From Alitta virens (lineage: Eukaryota > Annelida > Polychaeta > Phyllodocida > Nereididae), in NCBI GenBank assembly GCA_932294295.1, contig OW028579.1, positions 9,546,370 to 9,610,369 of the forward strand: a stretch of DNA of 64,000 nt. Reading direction: 5' to 3'. The translations under genes were made by a program, and so were the position numbers. This document shows positions 46,983-58,800 of this stretch, in pieces. Position 1 is the stretch's first letter, and each line of letters begins with the position of its first letter. The notes under the pieces were generated by a model, which saw nothing but the letters and a program-made list of their open reading frames with translations, did no database searches and had not been told where the DNA came from.

Positions 46983-49900
46983 CTTACTACTTCATCGGCG
47001 CGGCCTGTGAGTCTGGCATCTCACTGCTAAGTGCACTTCCTACATGGCTGTATACTCTTGATAATTTAACTGTGCCACGTCGTTCCCTGACGCTACTTTA
47101 GACTATTTCACTTCGGTGTTGCATTGTTGTCGTTTGTTTTCTTGTCAGCATCCTGGCTCTCTGCAACGGCCTTGACCCCGCTACGCACGAGTGCCCCACG
47201 TGGCTATCATAATTCACGCTTCGTCCCCTGCCTCTCATTGGCTGTGCTAAGTGGACCTAACTTACTACATCATCGGCGCGGCCTGTGAGGCTGGCATCTC
47301 ACTGCTAATTGCACTTCCTACATTTTTGTGTACTCTTGATAATTTAACTGTGTCACGTCGTTCCCTGACGCTACTATAGAGTATTTCACTTCGGTGTTGC
47401 TTTGTTGTCGTTTGTTTTCTTGTCAGCATCCGGGCTGTCTGCAACGGCCTTGACCCCGCTAAGCACGAGTGCCCCACGTGGCTATCATAATGCACGCTTC
47501 ATCCTCTGCCACTCATTGGCTGTGCTAAGTTGGCCTAACTTACTACTTCATCGGCGCGGCCTGTGAGTCTGGCATCTCACTGCAAAGTGCACTTCCTACA
47601 TGGCTGTGTACTCTTGATAATTTAACTGTGCCACGTCGTTCCCTGACGCTACTATAGACTATTTCACTTCGGTGTTGCATTGTTGTCGTTTGTTTTCTTG
47701 TCAGCATCCTGGCTCTCTGCAAAGGCCTTGACCCCGCTACGCACGAGTGCCCCACGTGGCTATCATAATGCACGCTTCGTCCTCTGCCTCTCATTGGCTG
47801 TGCTAAGTGTACTCAACTTACTACTTCATCGGCGCGGCCTGTGAGTCTGGCATCTCACTGCTAATTGCACTTCCTACATTTTTGTGTACTCTTGATAATT
47901 TAACTGTGCCACGTCGTTCCCTGACGCTACTATTGACTATTTCACTTCGGTGTTGCATTGTTGTCGTTTGTTTTCTTGTCAGCATCCTGGCACTCTGCAA
48001 TGGCCTTGACCCCGCTACGCACGAGTGCCCCACGTGGCTATCATTATGCACGCTTCATCCTCTGCCTCTCATTGGCTGTGCTAAGTGTACCTAACTTACT
48101 AATTCATCGGCGCGGCCTGTGAGTCTGGCATCTCACTGCTAAGTGCACTTCCTACATGGCTGTGTACTCTTGATAATTTAACTGTGCCACGTCGTTCCCT
48201 GACGCTACTATTGACTATTTCACTTCGGTGTTGCATTGTTGTCGTTTGTTTTCTTGTCAGCATCCTGGCTCTCTGCAACGGCCTTGACCGCGCTACGCAC
48301 GAGTGCCCCACGTGGCTATCATAATGCACGCTTCATCCCCTGCCTCTCATTGGCTGTGCTAAGTGGACCTAACTTACTACATCATCGGCGCGGCCTGTGA
48401 GTCTGGCATCTCACTGCTAATTGCACTTCCTACATTTTTGTGTACTCTTGATAATTTAACTGTGCCACGTCGTTCCCTGACGCTACTATAGAGTATTTCA
48501 CTTCGGTGTTGCTTTGTTGTCGTTTGTTTTCTTGTCAGCATCCGGGCTCTCTGCAACGGCCTTGACCCCGCTACGCACGAGTGCCCCACGTGGCTATCAT
48601 AATGCACGCTTCATCCTCTGCCTCTCATTGGCTGTGCTAAGTGGACCTAACTTACTACTTCATCGGCGCGGCCTGTGAGTCTGGCATCTCACTGCTAATT
48701 GCACTTCCTACATTTTTGTGTACTCTTGATAATTTAACTGTGCCACGTCGTTCCCTGACGCTACTATTGACTATTTCACTTCGGTGTTGCATTGTTGTCG
48801 TTTGTTTTCTTGTCAGCATCTTGGCTCTCTGCAACGGCCTTGACCCCGCTACGCACGAGTGCCCCACGTGGCTATCATAATGCACGCTTCATCCTCTGCC
48901 TCTCATTGGCTGTGCTAAGTGGACCTAACTTACTACATCATCGGCGCGGCCTGTGAGTCTGGCATCTCACTGCTAAGTGCACTTCCTACATGGCTGTGTA
49001 CTCTTGATAATTTAACTGTGCCACGTCGTTCCCTGACGCTACTATAGACTATTTCACTTCGGTGTTGCTTTGTTGTCGTTTGTTTTCTTGTCAGCATTCT
49101 GGCTCTCTGCAATGGCCTTGACCCCGCTACGCACGAGTGCCCCACGTGGCTATCATAATGCACGCTTCGTTCTCTGTCTCTCATTGGCTGTGCTAAGTGG
49201 ACCTAACTTACTACTTCATCGGCGCGGCCTGTGAGTCTGGCATCTCACTGCTAAGTGCACTTCCTACATGGCTGTGTACTCTTGATAATTTAACTGTGCC
49301 ACGTCGTTCCCTGACGCTACTTTAGACTATTTCACTTCGGTGTTGCATTGTTGTCGTTTGTTTTCTTGTCAGCATCCTGGCTCTCTGCAACGGCCTTGAC
49401 CCCGCTACGCACGAGTGCCCCACGTGGCTATCATAATTCACGCTTCGTCCCCTGCCTCTCATTGGCTGTGCTAAGTGGACCTAACTTACTACATCATCGG
49501 CGCGGCCTGTGAGGCTGGCATCTCACTGCTAATTGCACTTCCTACATTTTTGTGTACTCTTGATAATTTAACTGTGTCACGTCGTTCCCTGACGCTACTA
49601 TAGAGTATTTCACTTCGGTGTTGCGTTGTTGTCGTTTGTTTTCTTGTCAGCATCCGGGCTCTCTGCAACGGCCTTGACCCCGCTACGCACGAGTGCCCCA
49701 CGTGGCTATCATAATGCACGCTTCATCCTCTGCCACTCATTGGCTGTGCTAAGTTGGCCTAACTTACTACTTCATCGGCGCGGCCTGTGAGTCTGGCATC
49801 TCACTGCAAAGTGCACTTCCTACATGGCTGTGTACTCTTGATAATTTAACTGTGCCACGTCGTTCCCTGACGCTACTATAGACTATTTCACTTCGGTGTT

Positions 49901-52900
49901 GCATTGTTGTCGTTTGTTTTCTTGTTAGCATCCTGGCTCTCTGCAAAGGCCTTGACCCCGCTACGCACGAGTGCCCCACGTGGCTATCATAATGCACGCT
50001 TCGTTCTCTGTCTCTCATTGGCTGTGCTAAGTGGACCTAACTTACTACTTCATCGGCGCGGCCTGTGAGTCTGGCATCTCACTGCTAAGTGCACTTCCTA
50101 CATGGCTGTGTACTCTTGATAATTTAACTGTGCCACGTCGTTCCCTGACGCTACTATAGACTATTTCACTTCGGTGTTGCATTGTTGTCGTTTGTTTTCT
50201 TGTCAGCATCCTGGCTCTCTGCAACGGCCTTGACCCCGCTACGCACGAGTGCCCCACGTGGCTATCATAATTCACGCTTCGTCCCCTGCCTCTCATTGGC
50301 TGTGCTAAGTGGACCTAACTTACTACATCATCGGCGCGGCCTGTGAGGCTGGCATCTCACTGCTAATTGCACTTCCTACATTTTTGTGTACTCTTGATAA
50401 TTTAACTGTGTCACGTCGTTCCCTGACGCTACTATAGAGTATTTCACTTCGGTGTTGCGTTGTTGTCGTTTGTTTTCTTGTCAGCATCCGGGCTCTCTGC
50501 AACGGCCTTGACCCCGCTACGCACGAGTGCCCCACGTGGCTATCATAATGCACGCTTCATCCTCTGCCACTCATTGGCTGTGCTAAGTTGGCCTAACTTA
50601 CTACTTCATCGGCGCGGCCTGTGAGTCTGGCATCTTACTGCAAAGTGCACTTCCTACATGGCTGTGTACTCTTGATAATTTAACTGTGCCACGTCGTTCC
50701 CTGACGCTACTATAGACTATTTCACTTCGGTGTTGCATTGTTGTCGTTTGTTTTCTTGTCAGCATCCTGGCTCTCTGCAAAGGCCTTGACCCCGCTACGC
50801 ACGAGTGCCCCACGTGGCTATCATAATGCACGCTTCGTCCTCTGCCTCTCATTGGCTGTGCTAAGTGTACTCAACTTACTACTTCATCGGCGCGGCCTGT
50901 GAGTCTGGCATCTCACTGCTAATTGCACTTCCTACATTTTTGTGTACTCTTGATAATTTAACTGTGCCACGTCGTTCCCTGACGCTACTATTGACTATTT
51001 CACTTCGGTGTTGCATTGTTGTCGTTTGTTTTCTTGTCAGCATCCTGGCACTCTGCAATGGCCTTGACCCCGCTACGCACGAGTGCCCCACGTGGCTATC
51101 ATTATGCACGCTTCATCCTCTGCCTCTCATTGGCTGTGCTAAGTGGACCTAACTTACTACATCATCGGCGCGGCCTGTGAGTCTGGCATCTCACTGCTAA
51201 TTGCACTTCCTACATTTTTGTGTACTCTTGATAATTTAACTGTGCCACGTCGTTCCCTGACGCTACTATAGAGTATTTCACTTCGGTGTTGCTTTGTTGT
51301 CGTTTGTTTTCTTGTCAGCATCCTGGCCCTCTACAGCGGCCTTGACCCCGCTACGCACGAGTGCCCCACGTGGCTATCATAATGCACGCTTCGTCCTCTG
51401 CCTCTCATTGGCTGTGCTAAGTGTACCTAACTTACTAATTCATCGGCGCGGCCTGTGAGTCTGGCATCTCACTGCTAATTGCACTTCCTACATTTTTGTG
51501 TACTCTTGATAATTTAACTGTGCCACGTCGTTCCCTGACGCTACTATTGACTATTTCACTTCGGTGTTGCATTGTTGTCGTTTGTTTTCTTGTCAGCATC
51601 CTGGCTCTCTGCAACGGCCTTGACCCCGCTACGCACGAGTGCCCCACGTGGCTATCATAATGCACGCTTCGTTCTCTGTCTCTCATTGGCTGTGCTAAGT
51701 GGACCTAACTTACTACTTCATCGGCGCGGCCTGTGAGTCTGGCATCTCACTGCTAAGTGCACTTCCTACATGGCTGTGTACTCTTGATAATTTAACTGTG
51801 CCACGTCTTTCCAATAGGCTATTATAGAGTATTTCACTTCGGTGTTGCGTTGTTGTCGTTAGTTTTCTTGTCAGCATGCTGGCCCTCTACAGCGGCCTTG
51901 ACCCCGCTACGCACGAGTGCCCCACGTGGCTATCATTATGCACGCTTTATCCTCTGCCTCTCATTGGCTGTGCTAAGTGGACCTAACTTACTACATCATC
52001 GGCGCGGCCTGTGAGTCTGGCATCTCACTGCTAATTGCACTTCCTACATTTTTGTGTACTCTTGATAATTTAACTGTGCCACGTCGTTCCCTGACGCTAC
52101 TATAGAGTATTTCACTTCGGTGTTGCTTTGTTGTCGTTTGTTTTCTTGTCAGCATCCTGGCCCTCTACAGCGGCCTTGACCCCGCTACGCACGAGTGCCC
52201 CACGTGGCTATCATAATGCACGCTTCGTCCTCTGCCTCTCATTGGCTGTGCTAAGTGTACCTAACTTACTAATTCATCGGCGCGGCCTGTGAGTCTGGCA
52301 TCTCACTGCTAATTGCACTTCCTACATTTTTGTGTACTCTTGATAATTTAACTGTGCCACGTCGTTCCCTGACGCTACTATTGACTATTTCACTTCGGTG
52401 TTGCATTGTTGTCGTTTGTTTTCTTGTCAGCATCCTGGCTCTCTGCAACGGCCTTGACCCCGCTACGCACGAGTGCCCCACGTGGCTATCATAATGCACG
52501 CTTCGTTCTCTGTCTCTCATTGGCTGTGCTAAGTGGACCTAACTTACTACATCATCGGCGCGGCCTGTGAGTCTGGCATCTCACTGCTAAGTGCACTTCC
52601 TACATGGCTGTGTACTCTTGATAATTTAACTGTGCCACGTCTTTCCAATAGGCTATTATAGAGTATTTCACTTCGGTGTTGCGTTGTTGTCGTTAGTTTT
52701 CTTGTCAGCATGCTGGCCCTCTACAGCGGCCTTGACCCCGCTACGCACGAGTGCCCCACGTGGCTATCATTATGCACGCTTTATCCTCTGCCTCTCATTG
52801 GCTGTGCTAAGTGGACCTAACTTACTACATCATCGGCGCGGCCTGTGAGTCTGGCATCTCACTGCTTATTGCACTTCCTACATTTTTGTGTACTCTTGAT

Positions 52901-54210
52901 AATTTAACTGTGCCACGTCGTTCCCTGACGCTACTATAGAGTATTTCACTTCGGTGTTGCTTTGTTGTCGTTTGTTTTCTTGTCAGCATCCTGGCCCTCT
53001 ACAGCGGCCTTGACCCCGCTACGCACGAGTGCCCCACGTGGCTATCATAATGCACGCTTCGTTCTCTGCCTCTCATTGGCTGTGCTAAGTGTACCTAACT
53101 TACTACTTCATCGGCGCGGCCTGTGAGTCTGGCATCTCACTGCTAATTGCACTTCCTACATTTTTGTGTACTCTTGATAATTTAACTGTGCCACGTCGTT
53201 CCCTGACGCTACTATTGACTATTTCACTTCGGTGTTGCATTGTTGTCGTTTGTTTTCTTGTCAGCATCCTGGCTCTCTGCAACGGCCTTGACCGCGCTAC
53301 GCACGAGTGCCCCACGTGGCTATCATAATGCACGCTTCATCCCCTGCCTCTCATTGGCTGTGCTAAGTGGACCTAACTTACTACATCATCGGCGCGGCCT
53401 GTGAGTCTGGCATCTCGCTGCTAATTGCACTTCCTACATTTTTGTGTACTCTTGATAATTTAACTGTGCCACGTCGTTCCCTGACGCTACTATAGAGTAT
53501 TTCACTTCGGTGTTGCTTTGTTGTCGTTTGTTTTCTTGTCAGCATCCGGGCTCTCTGCAACGGCCTTGACCCCGCTACGCACGAGTGCCCCACGTGGCTA
53601 TCATAATGCACGCTTCATCCTCTGCCTCTCATTGGCTGTGCTAAGTGGACCTAACTTACTACTTCATCGGCGCGGCCTGTGAGTCTGGCATCTCACTGCT
53701 AATTGCACTTCCTACATTTTTGTGTACTCTTGATAATTTAACTGTGCCACGTCGTTCCCTGACGCTACTATTGACTATTTCACTTCGGTGTTGCATTGTT
53801 GTCGTTTGTTTTCTTGTCAGCATCCTGGCTCTCTGCAACGGCCTTGACCCCGCTACGCACGAGTGCCCCACGTGGCTATCATAATGCACGCTTCATCCTC
53901 TGCCTCTCATTGGCTGTGCTAAGTGGACCTAACTTACTACATCATCGGCGCGGCCTGTGAGTCTGGCATCTCACTGCTAAGTGCACTTCCTACATGGCTG
54001 TGTACTCTTGATAATTTAACTGTGCCACGTCGTTCCCTGACGCTACTATAGACTATTTCACTTCGGTGTTGCTTTGTTGTCGTTTGTTTTCTTGTCAGCA
54101 TTCTGGCTCTCTGCAATGGCCTTGACCCCGCTACGCACGAGTGCCCCACGTGGCTATCATAATGCACGCTTCGTTCTCTGTCTCTCATTGGCTGTGCTAA
54201 GTGGACCTAA
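46149..54210 (+). repeat. 35-mer HOR copy 1 (k166-k194)
   Basis: Twenty-nine consecutive monomers recur in the same order at 55,879-63,940 (k201-k229), an offset of 9,730 bp. All rare markers match: the chimera k173/k208, catcttggc in k175/k210, tcttactgc in k182/k217 and cttattgc in k190/k225. I noticed only three differences (56,344; 61,202; 63,265). The segment k174-k199 (48,373-55,600) also matches k100-k125 (27,801-35,028), 20,572 bp away. Confidence 0.92.
48095..48372 (+). repeat. Mosaic monomer k173 (N, then B-like, then R)
   Basis: The monomer starts with the N marker ctaattcat, continues with ctaagtgc and ggc as in B, C or K, and ends with R markers tattgact and gaccgcgct. At least two switches are needed. 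The copy k208 (57,825-58,102) carries the same mosaic, so it predates the 9,730-bp duplication. Confidence 0.82.
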
Positions 54211-55600
54211 CTTACTACTTCATCGGCGCGGCCTGTGAGTCTGGCATCTCACTGCTAAGTGCACTTCCTACATGGCTGTGTACTCTTGATAATTTAACTG
54301 TGCCACGTCGTTCCCTGACGCTACTTTAGACTATTTCACTTCGGTGTTGCATTGTTGTCGTTTGTTTTCTTGTCAGCATCCTGGCTCTCTGCAACGGCCT
54401 TGACCCCGCTACGCACGAGTGCCCCACGTGGCTATCATAATTCACGCTTCGTCCCCTGCCTCTCATTGGCTGTGCTAAGTGGACCTAACTTACTACATCA
54501 TCGGCGCGGCCTGTGAGGCTGGCATCTCACTGCTAATTGCACTTCCTACATTTTTGTGTACTCTTGATAATTTAACTGTGTCACGTCGTTCCCTGACGCT
54601 ACTATAGAGTATTTCACTTCGGTGTTGCGTTGTTGTCGTTTGTTTTCTTGTCAGCATCCGGGCTCTCTGCAACGGCCTTGACCCCGCTACGCACGAGTGC
54701 CCCACGTGGCTATCATAATGCACGCTTCATCCTCTGCCACTCATTGGCTGTGCTAAGTTGGCCTAACTTACTACTTCATCGGCGCGGCCTGTGAGTCTGG
54801 CATCTCACTGCAAAGTGCACTTCCTACATGGCTGTGTACTCTTGATAATTTAACTGTGCCACGTCGTTCCCTGACGCTACTATAGACTATTTCACTTCGG
54901 TGTTGCATTGTTGTCGTTTGTTTTCTTGTTAGCATCCTGGCTCTCTGCAAAGGCCTTGACCCCGCTACGCACGAGTGCCCCACGTGGCTATCATAATGCA
55001 CGCTTCGTTCTCTGTCTCTCATTGGCTGTGCTAAGTGGACCTAACTTACTACTTCATCGGCGCGGCCTGTGAGTCTGGCATCTCACTGCTAAGTGCACTT
55101 CCTACATGGCTGTGTACTCTTGATAATTTAACTGTGCCACGTCGTTCCCTGACGCTACTATAGACTATTTCACTTCGGTGTTGCATTGTTGTCGTTTGTT
55201 TTCTTGTCAGCATCCTGGCTCTCTGCAACGGCCTTGACCCCGCTACGCACGAGTGCCCCACGTGGCTATCATAATTCACGCTTCGTCCCCTGCCTCTCAT
55301 TGGCTGTGCTAAGTGGACCTAACTTACTACATCATCGGCGCGGCCTGTGAGGCTGGCATCTCACTGCTAATTGCACTTCCTACATTTTTGTGTACTCTTG
55401 ATAATTTAACTGTGTCACGTCGTTCCCTGACGCTACTATAGAGTATTTCACTTCGGTGTTGCGTTGTTGTCGTTTGTTTTCTTGTCAGCATCCGGGCTCT
55501 CTGCAACGGCCTTGACCCCGCTACGCACGAGTGCCCCACGTGGCTATCATAATGCACGCTTCATCCTCTGCCACTCATTGGCTGTGCTAAGTTGGCCTAA

Positions 55601-55878
55601 CTTACTACTTCATCGGCGCGGCCTGTGAGTCTGGCATCTCACTGCAAAGTGCACTTCCTACATTTTTGTGTACTCTTGATAATTTAACTGTGCCACGTCG
55701 TTCCCTGACGCTACTATAGAGTATTTCACTTCGGTGTTGCTTTGTTGTCGTTTGTTTTCTTGTCAGCATCCGGGCTCTCTGCAACGGCCTTGACCCCGCT
55801 ACGCACGAGTGCCCCACGTGGCTATCATAATGCACGCTTCATCCTCTGCCTCTCATTGGCTGTGCTAAGTGGACCTAA
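55601..55878 (+). repeat. Chimeric monomer k200 (C left, T-a right)
   Basis: The left part has the C marker gcaaagtgc. From ttt at offset 64 on it is T-a (tatagagt, gctttg, ccgggctctc). The switch is confined to about 55,650-55,663. It is the junction of the 35-monomer duplication: its left side continues the k126-like series and its right side continues as k165 does. Confidence 0.92.
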
Positions 55879-58800
55879 CTTACTACTTCATCGGCGCGGC
55901 CTGTGAGTCTGGCATCTCACTGCTAATTGCACTTCCTACATTTTTGTGTACTCTTGATAATTTAACTGTGCCACGTCGTTCCCTGACGCTACTATTGACT
56001 ATTTCACTTCGGTGTTGCATTGTTGTCGTTTGTTTTCTTGTCAGCATCCTGGCTCTCTGCAACGGCCTTGACCCCGCTACGCACGAGTGCCCCACGTGGC
56101 TATCATAATGCACGCTTCATCCTCTGCCTCTCATTGGCTGTGCTAAGTGGACCTAACTTACTACATCATCGGCGCGGCCTGTGAGTCTGGCATCTCACTG
56201 CTAATTGCACTTCCTACATTTTTGTGTACTCTTGATAATTTAACTGTGCCACGTCGTTCCCTGACGCTACTATAGAGTATTTCACTTCGGTGTTGCTTTG
56301 TTGTCGTTTGTTTTCTTGTCAGCATCCTGGCTCTCTGCAACGGTCTTGACCCCGCTACGCACGAGTGCCCCACGTGGCTATCATAATGCACGCTTCATCC
56401 TCTGCCACTCATTGGCTGTGCTAAGTTGGCCTAACTTACTACTTCATCGGCGCGGCCTGTGAGTCTGGCATCTCACTGCCAAGTGCACTTCCTACATGGC
56501 TGTGTACTCTTGATAATTTAACTGTGCCACGTCGTTCCCTGACGCTACTATAGACTATTTCACTTCGGTGTTGCTTTGTTGTCGTTTGTTTTCTTGTCAG
56601 CATTCTGGCTCTCTGCAACGGCCTTGACCCCGCTACGCACGAGTGCCCCACGTGGCTATCATAATGCACGCTTCGTTCTCTGTCTCTCATTGGCTGTGCT
56701 AAGTGGACCTAACTTACTACTTCATCGGCGCGGCCTGTGAGTCTGGCATCTCACTGCTAAGTGCACTTCCTACATGGCTGTATACTCTTGATAATTTAAC
56801 TGTGCCACGTCGTTCCCTGACGCTACTTTAGACTATTTCACTTCGGTGTTGCATTGTTGTCGTTTGTTTTCTTGTCAGCATCCTGGCTCTCTGCAACGGC
56901 CTTGACCCCGCTACGCACGAGTGCCCCACGTGGCTATCATAATTCACGCTTCGTCCCCTGCCTCTCATTGGCTGTGCTAAGTGGACCTAACTTACTACAT
57001 CATCGGCGCGGCCTGTGAGGCTGGCATCTCACTGCTAATTGCACTTCCTACATTTTTGTGTACTCTTGATAATTTAACTGTGTCACGTCGTTCCCTGACG
57101 CTACTATAGAGTATTTCACTTCGGTGTTGCTTTGTTGTCGTTTGTTTTCTTGTCAGCATCCGGGCTGTCTGCAACGGCCTTGACCCCGCTAAGCACGAGT
57201 GCCCCACGTGGCTATCATAATGCACGCTTCATCCTCTGCCACTCATTGGCTGTGCTAAGTTGGCCTAACTTACTACTTCATCGGCGCGGCCTGTGAGTCT
57301 GGCATCTCACTGCAAAGTGCACTTCCTACATGGCTGTGTACTCTTGATAATTTAACTGTGCCACGTCGTTCCCTGACGCTACTATAGACTATTTCACTTC
57401 GGTGTTGCATTGTTGTCGTTTGTTTTCTTGTCAGCATCCTGGCTCTCTGCAAAGGCCTTGACCCCGCTACGCACGAGTGCCCCACGTGGCTATCATAATG
57501 CACGCTTCGTCCTCTGCCTCTCATTGGCTGTGCTAAGTGTACTCAACTTACTACTTCATCGGCGCGGCCTGTGAGTCTGGCATCTCACTGCTAATTGCAC
57601 TTCCTACATTTTTGTGTACTCTTGATAATTTAACTGTGCCACGTCGTTCCCTGACGCTACTATTGACTATTTCACTTCGGTGTTGCATTGTTGTCGTTTG
57701 TTTTCTTGTCAGCATCCTGGCACTCTGCAATGGCCTTGACCCCGCTACGCACGAGTGCCCCACGTGGCTATCATTATGCACGCTTCATCCTCTGCCTCTC
57801 ATTGGCTGTGCTAAGTGTACCTAACTTACTAATTCATCGGCGCGGCCTGTGAGTCTGGCATCTCACTGCTAAGTGCACTTCCTACATGGCTGTGTACTCT
57901 TGATAATTTAACTGTGCCACGTCGTTCCCTGACGCTACTATTGACTATTTCACTTCGGTGTTGCATTGTTGTCGTTTGTTTTCTTGTCAGCATCCTGGCT
58001 CTCTGCAACGGCCTTGACCGCGCTACGCACGAGTGCCCCACGTGGCTATCATAATGCACGCTTCATCCCCTGCCTCTCATTGGCTGTGCTAAGTGGACCT
58101 AACTTACTACATCATCGGCGCGGCCTGTGAGTCTGGCATCTCACTGCTAATTGCACTTCCTACATTTTTGTGTACTCTTGATAATTTAACTGTGCCACGT
58201 CGTTCCCTGACGCTACTATAGAGTATTTCACTTCGGTGTTGCTTTGTTGTCGTTTGTTTTCTTGTCAGCATCCGGGCTCTCTGCAACGGCCTTGACCCCG
58301 CTACGCACGAGTGCCCCACGTGGCTATCATAATGCACGCTTCATCCTCTGCCTCTCATTGGCTGTGCTAAGTGGACCTAACTTACTACTTCATCGGCGCG
58401 GCCTGTGAGTCTGGCATCTCACTGCTAATTGCACTTCCTACATTTTTGTGTACTCTTGATAATTTAACTGTGCCACGTCGTTCCCTGACGCTACTATTGA
58501 CTATTTCACTTCGGTGTTGCATTGTTGTCGTTTGTTTTCTTGTCAGCATCTTGGCTCTCTGCAACGGCCTTGACCCCGCTACGCACGAGTGCCCCACGTG
58601 GCTATCATAATGCACGCTTCATCCTCTGCCTCTCATTGGCTGTGCTAAGTGGACCTAACTTACTACATCATCGGCGCGGCCTGTGAGTCTGGCATCTCAC
58701 TGCTAAGTGCACTTCCTACATGGCTGTGTACTCTTGATAATTTAACTGTGCCACGTCGTTCCCTGACGCTACTATAGACTATTTCACTTCGGTGTTGCTT

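Noticed and set aside
55650..55663. A single recombination hotspot that explains all junctions.
   Set aside because: Other junctions map elsewhere in the monomer (offsets about 94-117 in k35, 142-171 in k150, 252-270 in k69), so exchanges are spread along the unit. Only a local excess at offsets 50-63 remains possible.
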